Positions 43,614-53,832 of a stretch of 64,000 nucleotides of DNA are shown one piece after another (position 1 is the first letter of the stretch; every line of letters begins with the position of its first letter). The position numbers and the translations under genes were made by a program. The notes beneath the pieces are model-generated. The model was given only the letters and a program-made list of their open reading frames with translations. It ran no database searches and was not told the origin of the DNA. Origin of the DNA: Notospermus geniculatus (lineage: Eukaryota; Nemertea; Pilidiophora; Heteronemertea; Lineidae); NCBI GenBank assembly GCA_002633025.1, contig NMRB01000818.1, positions 15,147-79,146 on the forward strand, read 5' to 3'.

Positions 43614-44407
43614 ACTTTCTCACAGAGCTGTACGAACAGAAACTGGGATATAGTGCGCTTAATACAGCGAGGTCGGCGTTATCTAGTGTTGTTACCATTG
43701 AGGGGAATGTGACAGTGGGTGAACATCCCCTCATTAAGAGATTTCTCAAGGGAGTGTTTAATGATAGACCTTCACTCCCACGTTATACTGAAATTTGGGA
43801 TGTTCAGATTGTATTGAACTATTTGGAATCGATAAAGACCGAAGATGAAGTATCACTGAAAATGTTGACAATGAAATTTGTGACGTTACTGATTGTATTA
43901 TCTGGACAACGGGTTCAAACACTCCATTTATTGAAAGTATCTAGCTTGAATGTGAATAATGATTGCCTGACTATTGTAGTTAGTGAGCTTGTGAAACAGT
44001 CGAAACCGGGACGCCACCTGGCGCCAATCACCCTCTCAGCATTTCCGGACAATGCTAACCTATGCATTGTGAGGTTAGCAAGATTATATCTTGAGAAAAC
44101 TAGGCAAATTCGTGATGGTGATAAATTGTTTGTAAGCTTTTGCAAACCCTTCAAACCAGTTGGAACAGAGACACTGGCTCGTTGGGTTAAACTCATGTTG
44201 GCAGCAGCGGGTATTGATACCCAGAAATTCAAGGCGCACTCCACAAGAGCGGCTGCTACCTCTGCAGCTAAAGAGGCGGGTGTGCCCATTGACATTATCA
44301 TGAAAAATGTGGGGTGGCATAATGCCACCACATTCGCCAGACACTATGACCGTCATGTTGTGAAGAAGGCACTTTGTAGTGAGATACTGCAAGTTCGTGT
44401 TACCTGA
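43280..44407 (+). CDS. DIRS tyrosine recombinase
   Basis: 375 codons from ATG 43280, in a different frame from pol. A low-complexity start is followed by a SAM-like core-binding domain (MLKSWRTGTAKSYKTYLIRW) and the catalytic domain. The catalytic residues are all visible: Arg in SGQRVQTL (about residue 211), His-x-x-Arg in AHSTRAAATS (320 and 323), Trp/His in VGWHNATTF (346-347) and the nucleophile Tyr in ARHYDRHV (356). Such enzymes integrate the circular DIRS DNA in place of an integrase. Length and motif spacing agree with the family; frame is intact. Confidence 0.93.
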   Translation: MANTELVPNGDGNVGGRATAADETQASADNARETRSRDRPTSTSQETNTSGLSLIRQALELQGISDGAIEVMLKSWRTGTAKSYKTYLIRWFEYCRRGDINPLCATVPEILDFLTELYEQKLGYSALNTARSALSSVVTIEGNVTVGEHPLIKRFLKGVFNDRPSLPRYTEIWDVQIVLNYLESIKTEDEVSLKMLTMKFVTLLIVLSGQRVQTLHLLKVSSLNVNNDCLTIVVSELVKQSKPGRHLAPITLSAFPDNANLCIVRLARLYLEKTRQIRDGDKLFVSFCKPFKPVGTETLARWVKLMLAAAGIDTQKFKAHSTRAAATSAAKEAGVPIDIIMKNVGWHNATTFARHYDRHVVKKALCSEILQVRVT

Positions 44408-44600
44408 TTTTAATACTTGCTGGAAAGTACACTGTATGGACTGATATGCAACTTTGATTGGCCGTGGGCCACTTTTCTGACTGAGGAGTTTATATAGGTG
44501 TATAGCTTTATATGACTACATAACTTTTCATATTAAAAATAGAGGTACAAATAGTAGATAGGGTTCATATATTTTTTCTTCGCTGGCCTCCAGCTTTCAA

Positions 44601-44728
44601 ATCTCATGTGACCCGTAGTAAGTGATTGCAGATGAGATAGAATTAAAAATTACACGAGACTTACCTGGTAAGTTGAAGTGTGATTGTGATTCTATCGAAT
44701 CGGCAATCACGCACGGAGGGATCACATG
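44601..44728. repeat. DIRS internal complementary region
   Basis: 44601-44643 is the exact complement of 40089-40131; 44641-44728 is the complement of 44855-44942 with one mismatch. The two parts share AAT at 44641-44643. In the DIRS replication model this region templates joining of the cDNA ends into a circle, so it serves as a record of the correct element ends. Confidence 0.92.
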
Positions 44729-44828
44729 CCCTCCCTTAAATTATAGTGATAAGTCCTAGATTCTTATGGGGTTTCCCTCCCTTCATGTGATCTATTATGT
44801 ATTTGGAGTCCATCGAAGCGTTCAATCC

Positions 44829-44942
44829 TGAGGAACAGCTAGCCAGCGCTATCTCATGTGATCCCTCCGTGCGTGATTGCCGATTTGATAGAATCACAAT
44901 CACACTTCAACTTACCAGGTAAGTCTCGTGTAATTTTTAATT
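44829..44942 (-). repeat. DIRS right inverted terminal repeat
   Basis: Complement of the left repeat (CTGAGGAACAGCTAGCCAGC onward) plus about 50 further outer bases ending TAATTTTTAATT. A longer right repeat is usual in DIRS elements. Its last nine bases double as one copy of the target duplication of the next element. Confidence 0.88.
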
Positions 44943-45879
44943 GGGTGGGGATATTTACCCGACGGTCGGTCCCGCAGGTAATGAATTTCGTCTTGCAGAA
45001 ACGACGGTCGTTTCCGCAAGTAAATATGCTGTCTTGCAGACCCGACCGTCGTGTCCCCAGTACAGAGCTTTTCTTGCGGCCCCGACGGTCGTATCTGCAA
45101 GCCTAATTTAATATCTTCGAGCCCCGACCCGTCGTGGCTGCAAGCCCAAATCATCAGCTACGAGACCCGACCGTCGTTTCCCCAGTACAGAGCATTTCTT
45201 GCGACCCCGACGGTCGTATATGCGTGCAGAATGAGTTTTTTCTTCGTACAGTGACCGTGATGTAAAATTTTCTGTACCGTAACTTCAACAGTGCGCACTG
45301 CAAAGGCCTAAAATGATAATCGGAATGGTCAGTTTAATTTTTTTTCTTGACGAAGTCCATTGTCCCCATGCATATTCTCCTTTTACAGTTAATGTTGACA
45401 GCTGCTGTCTGATGAAAAAATATTTTTCAGAGGTCTAGGGGGCCTAAATTTTTTTCATCATTCCGGCTCAAGAATGCAAGGTTTTGTTCACCATTTTCTG
45501 ACAGTCACGCGGGGTTGATATTGGTAACAAATCGACAAGAAAAAAATAAAACTACAAAAAAAATTGATAGAAAAAAGCAGCTGTCCTGACGGGATTCGAA
45601 CCCGTGGTCTCCAGTTTGATAGCCACGCACGCCAACCACTAGGCTGGTGGACCTATGCGTTCATTTGGGGGAATCATTAGAGTTTGCTCCGTCGCGTTGG
45701 CCTAAATCTCGTCGGCTCCCCAAGAATTTTCATAAATTGGAGACACGACTGATTGAGATTTCAGTCGGTTCCACAAGGAAATTCCATGAATTGGAGACCC
45801 GACTGGTTGAAGTTTCAGTCGGGTCCGCAAGAAAATTTTATGAACTGGGGAACCGACGGTCGGGTATATATCCACTGCG
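44943..45879. mobile_element. 937-bp inverted-repeat element, 9-bp target duplication (MULE-like)
   Basis: Ends GGGTGGGGATATTTACCCGA and (complement) CGCAGTGGATATATACCCGA, then CGGTCGG on both. TTTTTAATT stands at 44934-44942 and again at 45880-45888. The outer 300 bases on the left and 200 on the right carry many subterminal CCCGACGGTCG or CCGACCGTCG words. The length of the duplication fits Mutator-like elements, but no transposase is encoded. A tRNA-like stretch lies inside. Confidence 0.65.
45584..45656 (-). ncRNA. tRNA-like sequence (probable SINE head or pseudo-tRNA)
   Basis: On the minus strand it has a good A box (CCTAGTGGTTGGC) and a perfect B box (GGTTCGAATCC) about 33 bases apart, and the T arm pairs well (ACGGG/CCCGT). 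The acceptor stem pairs only at its outer four bases, and no sound anticodon stem can be drawn. It is therefore taken as tRNA-derived, not as a working tRNA. It may have been captured by the surrounding element. Confidence 0.5.
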
Positions 45880-45888
45880 TTTTTAATT

Positions 45889-46390
45889 TTATTGTACGCT
45901 ATGCACCTACTTCAGCTATACCAGACGAATTTTTGGAAGTACTTGAAAACAACATTTTTTAGTACCTTTAGAGATATGAACCACCCTGCCCCTATCGCTC
46001 ACCCAATGAACTCGGACTGTAGTTCAACTACGCGTAACAGTTTTTCTGAATAATGGAGCCATATTGATCTATGCGAAGAAAGTGCATAGGAAAAGTAGGT
46101 TTCGACTACAGAAATAGGATTTCTTTCCTTCCAAGGATTCTTAGAAGACTTATAGTCCAACATATTGCTCATCTATGCTGTGAATGATTTTGATGTAAAG
46201 GCCTTAGATTTCTGAAAAATCACATTTTTGAAAAAGTTACCGTACCGGTACGCCATTCACCCAACTAGGTTTTCTTGTACCGTACGCCATGCACCTAACC
46301 CTTGGCATCTGGTGCAAATTGGCTTGACATAAAAAAATCATGTCTTGCCCTTTTGTCTGAGGGGTACATTTGTCATGCTCCTTGAACATG
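45889..46390. other. Intergenic, short GTACCGTACGCC repeats
   Basis: TACGCTATGCACCTA, TACGCCATTCACCCAACTA and TACGCCATGCACCTAACC occur near 45895, 46249 and 46282; their significance is unclear. No gene. Confidence 0.35.
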
Positions 46391-46407
46391 TCAACATCCC
46401 CTCCGCA

Positions 46408-47859
46408 TGGCTGACAGGGTGACTGTCAACCATTGTGTCGTGCAAGAGCTTGAGAAGGAAGTGACTGCAAAGCTGTGAATATGATCTACAATCTTTCGAA
46501 AATGCGTTTCAAACAGGGCAAGGGAGATCCGACTGGATTCAAGATGTTCATGAAGGCAAACAGTGTCAAGCCTGGCATGATTGTACGTTACGTTGGGAAT
46601 CGTTTCCACATATGCTTTCACCTGGCTGGGGTGTTTTTCTTCCTTCGTAAAAAACTTGTGGAGTACTTGACAAATGATTGCAGCAGTAGGGTCTGCCCAA
46701 TGCTCTTAAGAACGACTTGGTGAACAAGGATATCGTGATCCAACTTCGTGCCCTGGGTGTTCTTGGAAAAATTCTTACCGGGCCTTGGATGAGGGTGTTT
46801 TACGCTAATGCAGAGAAGAAGACTAACCTTCAGCTGTCTGGTGCTATGCAGAAGACCCTTGCTAGCCTGAAGGAAGTGAAGGAAGCCCCACTGAGCGTAT
46901 TTTCTCGGAAAATAGATGCCTTCGGTGAGCCTCTGGTGGAAGATGACGTGTCCACCTGCCTTCTTACCAATGACATCAGTGACAAGTTCCAGGAGGTTCT
47001 GTCTTGTTTGTGCCAGGCTGCTATTACTATTTTGGAAAAACAGCTACATTCGTACCTGGAGGGAAAGCTATCCAACCCAACCAATGAAATGATGAAACAA
47101 TCCCGATCTGCACCAGCCCACAATATATTTGCAGAGCAGACACTGTGTCTTGTGGACCAGCAGTTCAAGAGGGCGCCAAATGCAAAGGCTGCGTTTATTG
47201 ATGGGAAGGTACGATGTCGTAAAAACCCGACATTGTTGTGGTTGGCCAGCAGAACAGCAGAAGATAGTCTTGTTTGCTATCAACCGTGCAGCCAAAGTTC
47301 GTGAATTGAAAAAGGAAACAGAAAAACTTGTGGAAAAGAAGAAGCTAAGAAAGCAGCAGACAAAGAAAGAGCAACGAGACAAAACTGAAAGGAACAAGAC
47401 GGAAAAGAAAATGAAGGAGATTCTTGCTGGTTCAGCGACTGTGACCGAGACATTTCGTCAACCGAGAATTAACAGGGTTTAACTGCATTTTTTACTTGAC
47501 CCTCACTTCCTGTGCTTATACACATGTAATGTATAAGGGACTAAAAGCACAGGGAATTTGGGTCAAGTTAAAAATGCAGTTAGACCCTGTTAATTCTTGG
47601 TTGACGATTTCCTGATCTTGAGTTGGGCATATCTGAGAAACTGGAGCGTGTGGTTGCTGACCCCAAGTCAGTGGTGGGCATGTTGATTCAACATATTTGG
47701 CAGGATGAAGGGGAAAATGTAGTGTACAGTGGCCGTGTGATCAAGCTCAACCAGCCAAAGGCCAAGCCAGTCCCTTGTACACTATTGCCTACTGGGGTGA
47801 TGGTGAGACTCAACGACATGCAGAAGACTTCAAGCTTAAGGTCACAGAGTTCTTGCTGA
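46408..47859 (+). pseudogene. Intronless TE-associated protein gene, broken
   Basis: Starts MADRVTVNHCVVQELEKEV at ATG 46408. Shifted frames then give NRFHICFHLAGVFFFLRKKL, the long open part 46717-47304 (LRALGVLGKILTGPWMRVFY, SAPAHNIFAEQTLCLVDQQF, RAPNAKAAFIDGKVRCRKNP), a Lys/Glu coiled coil (47290-47440), and, after a hairpin, GMLIQHIWQDEGENVVYSGR. I know this layout (PWM, AHNI-AE, RAPNA and a C-terminal Trp-rich small domain) from a multicopy uncharacterised family in cnidarians, amphioxus and urchins. At least three frameshifts and the hairpin insertion make it a pseudogene. Confidence 0.6.
47456..47606. mobile_element. Hairpin element inside the TE-associated gene
   Basis: CGTCAACCGAGAATTAACAG at the left pairs with TGTTAATTCTTGGTTGACG at the right; then GGGTTTAACTGCATTTTTTA and its complement. 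If the true ends are CAGGGT...ACCCTG, the flanks are TTAA on each side, the piggyBac target; the outer flanks are also complementary, so the ends remain open. Confidence 0.65.
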
Positions 47860-47961
47860 CATCTCCACACAAAATCTTTTTCTTGACTAGACCCTAATAC
47901 ATGTAAATGTATATGTACCACAGTGCAATGAACTGTAAGTTTAAGGAATAATGTGAATTAT

Positions 47962-48102
47962 CTGGGCCCAGTTTCACAAAGAATCTTAAGTCTAAGAAAA
48001 AACTTAAGTCTGAAATGAAGTCATCTGATTTGCTGAAACCCTGGTCACATGACGACTTAAGTCAAACTTTAGACTTAAGATTCTTTGTGAAACTGGGCCC
48101 TG
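47962..48102. mobile_element. Hairpin MITE, CAGGGCCCAGTTTCACAAAG type
   Basis: CTGGGCCCAGTTTCACAAAG at the left and CTTTGTGAAACTGGGCCCTG at the right; the stem continues AATCTTAAGTCTAA/TTAGACTTAAGATT. Same design and CTTAAG content as the other GGGCC hairpins. Confidence 0.8.
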
Positions 48103-48152
48103 GTCTTTTCTAAGTATAGTGGAAGTCGCACATTTTGTAAAAAATTTCCGAC

Positions 48153-48603
48153 GCACAATGGGGTACCGGCAAACAAAAGAAGGCGCTGATCATCAACTCG
48201 GTTAAAACGCAGGTGCGCATGCCTTTGCGATTGTTGAACGTCATCAGCCGTCGTGCGTCATTCTGACGTTACAAAAACTGCGTCATTCACAACCCATGAC
48301 GTCGACCATTCGCCTGTCGTTTACACTAAAATGGTCAACTTTATCGATTAAATTCATCATGTTCCCGCAGAGATTTTTGCTCAAAAGCCATAAGATATAT
48401 TTTAGCACTTCTGTACTCAATGATAGATACGTAAAATTAGAAATTGAGTGCAATGTTTTAGTTATATTTGGCCTAAAAACAGGGTGTGCTATTCAGAATT
48501 AATTGGAAAATAACGTCAGCCTCACTTTCAATGACGCAGTTATGACCGAGTTGATAGTCAGCGCCGCGTCGCGGATTAGGTCTGCCGGTACCTCATTGTG
48601 GGG
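48153..48603. mobile_element. About 450-bp inverted-repeat element
   Basis: CACAATGGGGTACCGGCA...GGCGCTGATCATCAACTCGGT at the left is matched in inverse by ACCGAGTTGATAGTCAGCGCC...GGTACCTCATTGTG at the right, with a small extra piece in the right arm. CTGCGTCATT words are also inverted. Non-coding. Confidence 0.6.
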
Positions 48604-49388
48604 CAGGGACCTTTCAGCTCCGACATTCCATCCACAATGTGCAACTTCTCCTGTGCTTTTTGAGTGATATTTTCTATATCTATCCTTTTTCATTATTTTC
48701 TTTGAATTATCTGTATTGCTGAGGGCAAGACCTAAATTCTGATACCAAACTCGATGGGTTTCGTCATTTCCTGGTTTTGGCGGCAATGTATTCAAGATGG
48801 CCGCCGCTTAGCAAACCCAAGATGGCTGCTGTCGGTTCTGGACATAATCTGTTGTTCATTGTACTTCATATTGATAGTTTCTATCAACTTCAGGGCAAAG
48901 GGACAGAGATAAATGCTTGGCTTAGCATCTTAACATGTGGTCACAGTCTGGCTTTGACTTTGATGACCTTGTCCTTAAGAAAGGTCAAGGTCATTAGTGA
49001 AATTGCGGTGGTCTGCCCCCATCTAAATTAACCACAGGGACACCCCATCACCTCATAAAGATGTCCTGAAAATTTGAAGTGAAAACATTAAAGATTGAAT
49101 GAGATACACTAATTTGAATATGCTACAACCCTAAAAAAATCTAAAGAAAGTCACGTCTTTTGTTTTACTTCCCTGTACTTAATGCATTATTACGTACCTC
49201 AGCCGCTAATTAGTTCACAAAAATTGCTGTAAACTCTGGTTCTACTGGACCAAATCGTGCAATTTAGGTATCATTTTTTCACGTTTTTCATGCACAATCC
49301 AACTAAATTGATCCCAGAGGCAAATTAGCAAGTTCACAAAAATATCCAAGTGCCTATAACAGAGATTCATATCACATCTCAAGTATAG
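48604..49388. other. Intergenic, nothing recognised
   Basis: Contains AAGATGGC words at 48795 and 48820 (YY1-like) with no exon attached. No open frame of note. Confidence 0.35.
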
Positions 49389-49658
49389 TCTGACTCAGGC
49401 TAGAGGTGACATCAAAGGAATTTGAGTTATGCGAGTTCAGGGAAATGTGACATGAACTGTGGTTTCTTAATAGACCCAAATAATCCAAATGGACAGGGTC
49501 TCTAATAGCCATTGAATATAGAGTGTTCTAATAGCCATTGTATAATGCCCTATCAAAGTGAGCATGTGGTGGTTTTCCTTGGATTTTACTTGTGGTCAGT
49601 GAATGGTCTATTTCCCATACCAAACATTCCTTTGATGTCACCTCTAGCCTGAGTCAGA
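49389..49658. mobile_element. 270-bp MITE with about 33-bp inverted ends
   Basis: TCTGACTCAGGCTAGAGGTG, then ACATCAAAGGAAT, at the left; the complement ends at 49658. The interior has a doubled TCTAATAGCCATTG. No target duplication was identified. Confidence 0.75.
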
Positions 49659-50511
49659 ATATACACAAACTTTTTTCGGTTTGTGGGTTAGGTTCTACCC
49701 CTCTGACCACAAAAATCCAATTCTTAAGTTCCGCAAATGGTGCGTTTGAATTTTGGGTACTGGCTTTATCATTTGATCAAAATCAGAGAGCATTGTACAG
49801 GGGCTTGGAAACTGATGTACATGTACATCTAACTTTTTAATGGGTGCAGTTACTGTTACATCATGCTATAGTGAGGGTCAATGAAGTGGGCCAGCCAAGG
49901 AACAGGGTTTAACGGTGAGTCTTTGGTTCTGTGACACTGCTGTATTTGACGGCAGACAGACTGGTGAGAATTGAATTGGTATACGATGTAAACCCGAAAC
50001 CGCTGTTGTTTTATGCAAGTCAGTAGTTCTTTTTTAGGTAATGAGGAATGCAGCCAATGAGAAGGTACACACAGCTGCACCAAGGTTCAATTATCTGTTA
50101 AATAACAGGATGTTTTTGATGCTGAGATAACTGTTGGACCAAATCCCAGTGTTAATCAGGCGGAGACTGACAGCAGAAAATGTGGCAAGTGTCCCCAGAT
50201 AAGCATACTGTTGTTTGGTGTGCTGACACCACAGTGCTTAGGAGGTCATCCAAGTTTTCAGAAGCTTGTTCGAAGACGACATATGTGAAAATGTATGGTG
50301 AATGTACTGACTCCATCATTGGCGACACTTTACTAACCATAGGAAAATATACCCAGAAATTCATAGCTTTCGTGCCAGTACTGCTAGAGACGTTTCGGGA
50401 TGAAATGTGGGCTAGCATGGATGGAGACAAGAGGCAGGATAACAATATCGTTGATGCTACTTCCAAAAGTAATGAGGCTACAATGCACCTGAGAAAATAG
50501 AGCTTTTGGAG
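49659..50511. other. No recognised gene; one unassigned open frame
   Basis: A 106-codon plus-strand frame (50180-50500, beginning MWQVSPDKHTVVWCADTTVL) is preceded by a CAGCAG-type acceptor context but matches nothing I know. The same bases are open on the minus strand too, which weakens it. Confidence 0.3.
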
Positions 50512-50670
50512 TGTCGGGGTGGCACAGTTGAATTTGAAACATTCACCCTCGCGGGTTCAAACCCCGGTCGGTCAAGTTATGTGGTTAGGGCGATCTCTTC
50601 ACAATCATAGGTTTTATCCAGGGGTTCAATTTTCCTCCAGCATAATCCCAGTTGGCTAATGCAAATTCCC
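50512..50670 (+). mobile_element. tRNA-derived SINE copy
   Basis: The A box TGGCACAGTTG (50520-50530) and the B box GGTTCAAACCC (50554-50564) are 23 bases apart edge to edge, and a central part GGTTTTATCCAGGGGTTCAA plus TTTTCCTCC follows. The element at 52495 has the same order and a like core. The 3' end is not defined. Confidence 0.6.
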
Positions 50671-51541
50671 AGTAATCCCAATTATTTGCCCAGTAATGTT
50701 TGACGAGTACATTGTAGTTATAAATACACCAGTTGGTGCTCGCACTCCTAAAATAATAGTTGTTTTAAACTCAGCTTCAAGAATATTTCAAGGCTAGAAT
50801 AATTCTGTTTAGAAAAATTCGCTAAGGAAGAATCAGTCATCAAACTAGACGATGAGAAATGAGAAAAGCCTCAGGGATTCTCACTAATACCATGAATACG
50901 AAGATAATATCAGCCTAGAAAAGTTTTCAACCCCTGCAGAGATCATCTTCATTTCTGTTGATAGTGGCACTTGAATTTTACTTGCAGGTGGGAATTTGAA
51001 TGTTTCGAGGTTCACAGGCCGGCAATCCCACTTTGTTTCAGATGCTTCAGTATTGCTGGGAGAACATTCGTTCAGCACCAGTCATGTTCGTGGGTGCACA
51101 TGATATTTGACACAGTTTCACACCACTCTAGTTGAGCACATCAGCCAGAACCTTTGGATTGCCCATGTTTGTCGAATATCCAACTTCGTCATGGTGAATG
51201 TGATTCCATATACATGTACCTCTAGGCTCTGATCAGTATGGTTTTCCGTGATCATTCTGTCTTTCTGGGATAGCTTGCCCAACAACTGTCGCTGCATCCA
51301 GGTTTTTCATGGAGAATGTGTTTCCATACTTCTAAATGATGTTGAGCTCCATCACTGGTGTTTTCGAACATTAGTTTTCAGTGGTCCTTCTGGCATACAC
51401 GTCAGCTTGCCCAACAACTGTCACTTAATGTCAAGGTTTTCCATGGTTAATGTGAATCGAAACGATTGATGTCATTTAACGCTTCATCCATGGTGTTCAA
51501 CAACCCAAGCTTTGAGTGACCTTTCTGTCAGTGATTGACAC

Positions 51542-51947
51542 ACCTTGCCTCGCAAATGTCACATGGTATTAGAATGAGTAAAGCCTCTTTTTCATGTTGG
51601 CAATCTGATCCTTAGTCCTTAGCGTATGGGACCTTCCAGGAGACACATATCCTCATGAACTCATCTTCTTTCAATATAAATTGTTCACCTGTCCATGACG
51701 GCTAAGGTAAATATGAATTAATCATCCAGTCGTGGGGTATCGTTACCTTGCCTCGCAAATGTCACATGGTATTAGAATGAGTAAAGCCTCTTTTTCATGT
51801 TGGCAATCTGATCCTTAGTCCTTAGCGTATGGGACCTTCCAGGAGACACATATCCACCTGAACTCGTCTTCTTTCAATATAAATTGTTCACCTGTCCATG
51901 ACGGCTAAGGTAAATATGAATTAATCATCCAGTCGTGGGGTATCGTT
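51542..51947. repeat. 203-bp tandem duplication
   Basis: ACCTTGCCTCGCAAATGTCA at 51542 recurs at 51745, and both units end GTGGGGTATCGTTAC. They differ at only a few places (CTCATGAACTCATC against CACCTGAACTCGTC), so the event is recent. Confidence 0.9.
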
Positions 51948-52494
51948 ACGTCACCCTCTGTGGACCATTTCGTGCTATTATAGGTTCTTGATGTACGCAA
52001 AAACCGCTCGGCGTGTGTGTCCAAATATCTTAGGGAATTCTTGGTGGGAGGTCCACAGCTGACCTCAGTAGCAAAATGTTTTATGAAAACTAGTTGTGAA
52101 CCTCTATACTTAAAATTCCCACCAAATTCATAAAAGCACCACAATCAGAGGATGTTGAAGATGATGAACACAAGAGATTGAAAGCTTTTCTAAGAAGCTA
52201 ACTTTATCAGTGTTAATACAAAAACCAATCAAATCGAATATTTTCGCCCTGAAAGACAGTTTTTCATGATACCGTAAAGCGCGTTTCATTCACTGGAAAT
52301 TTACCTTGATTAATAATGAGTCAGAAACAAAGAGTACAGGACTGGTACAGAAATACATCCATTACTGTACGAGGCAAACAGAAGCTTTTACAAACTTGTA
52401 CACCGACTTTAAAGACATAAGAATGGTGGCAGGATGTCTCAAAATGACCGACAGGTATACAGGAATTATCAATACAAATAGTCATGATAGTGTC

Positions 52495-52665
52495 ACAGTG
52501 TCAGAATGGCGCAACGGCAACATCGACTACTGTCATCTCCACCTCAGAGGTCCGCATTCGTACCCTGGTCAGAACCGATCTTTACGTGATGGGGGGGGGG
52601 ATGGACTGACAGCACAGGTTTTCTTTCTCAGGGCACTCTGGTTTCCTCCTGCTATACATTAACAT
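52495..52665 (+). mobile_element. tRNA-derived SINE copy
   Basis: A box TGGCGCAACGG (52507-52517), decayed B box GCATTCGTACCCT (52553-52565), and a central stretch GGTTTTCTTTCTCAGGGCAC plus TCTGGTTTCCTCC near 52618. It shares this core with 50512. A run of ten Gs lies between. Confidence 0.6.
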
Positions 52666-52853
52666 CCCTCAATCTTGTCTACCATGTTCTATAATTTGAT
52701 TTGAGTTAATAATGCTGTATTGGGGCTCATCTCTCGATTCAATATTTTGATAATAAAACATGTTTTCCAAAACATTCTTCAGATATGTCGTGCTTTCTTC
52801 GTCTGTTTTTGCCACTTCGTCTACACATTGGCCGTTGTGGTGTCAGCAAAATA

Positions 52854-53152
52854 TACTACTCAAAAAAAGTTAAGGACCACTTGTAATTTTGTGAACAACT
52901 TTTTCATATGACAGTTTTTACAGCTGAAATATACTACTCCAAAAAAGTTAAGGACCACTTGTAATTTTGTGAACAACTTTTTCATATGACAGTTTTTACA
53001 GCTGAAAATGTAATGATACAACTGTCCTGAACACTGTGATGAATTACATATGTGGTAGGTTTCAGTTGTTGCATAACGTGTTCTGAAGCAATGCCTGAAA
53101 CACAATTATGAGTAATGAGGAAAGTGGTCCTTAACTTTTTTTGAATAGTGTA
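52854..53152. mobile_element. Mariner/Tc1-like short element with internal duplication
   Basis: The left end TACTACTCAAAAAAAGTTAA (followed by GGACCACT) is matched by AGTGGTCCTTAACTTTTTTT plus GAATAGTGTA at the right. A flanking TA is compatible with the mariner target. The first 76 bases, including the left end, are present twice in tandem. No transposase frame. Confidence 0.7.
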
Positions 53153-53153
53153 T

Positions 53154-53832
53154 GTTCAGCAAGGTGTGTGTCTCTTGTGTCTAATGTCAGTTCATCAGTC
53201 AGACAATGATGCACGATCCACTGATCGCAAGCTGAACAAGCATTCACTTAACAATTTTTTGCAGCATGACTCATAGCAAGCTATATCACAATTGCTACTT
53301 TTACAGGTTCGGTCCAGTCTCTCCTTAACGCCGTTGTGCTGTCTATACAGAGACAGCTCGAACCGGACTGGTCTTGAGTCAGTTAAGATCACTTAAATCA
53401 TGCTCCCATCACCAGTTAAGTTAAGTTTATTACTTAAAGGCCATCTTCTCCGAAATGCAAACATTACGGTTTGTTTATTTTCAAGGTTGATCATAACAGT
53501 TATTCTCCTTCGTACAGGTGGCAGCACCGTGTATACCAAACAAAACAAAATAACAAAAAACATTAATGTTATCTATTTTTAATATCTATCTTGATAAATA
53601 TTATTGTAGCTGAAATAGATTTATAATTTTACGCTCAAAAACAAACAAAAAGTAGTGAAACGCGATTTAAAATTACTTAATTTACTGATTTGTTAGAACC
53701 AAAAGTTGACAATAGGTGGCAACACAGGTTTGGTCAGCCCCGCCCACTTTCGGACTAGAGGGCCTTTAAGTAGAAACCCTCCTCCATACATTCTGGTGTA
53801 AAATCTTGAATTTGGATTAGCAGGAGCGTTCA
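53154..53832. other. Intergenic, nothing recognised
   Basis: AT-rich, with CACAGGTTTGGTCAGCCCCGCCCACTTTCG-like GC patch near 53726 only. No gene seen. Confidence 0.35.

Larger units (their letters stand above)
40089..44942 (+). mobile_element. Structurally complete DIRS1-like retrotransposon
   Basis: 4854 bp with three long plus-strand ORFs (gag, RT/RNase H, tyrosine recombinase) and the DIRS hallmark repeats. The left inverted repeat is at 40089-40154 and the right one at 44829-44942. The internal complementary region at 44601-44728 has 43 bases complementary to the left edge and 88 complementary to the right edge, meeting at the shared AAT/ATT trinucleotide. There is no target duplication, as expected for recombinase-mediated integration. 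The only coding lesion seen is one extra G near 41638-41642. This is a young or recently active element. Confidence 0.93.

Noticed and set aside
45584-45656. Functional tRNA gene
   Set aside because: A and B boxes are good, but the acceptor stem and anticodon arm do not pair, so it is kept only as tRNA-like.
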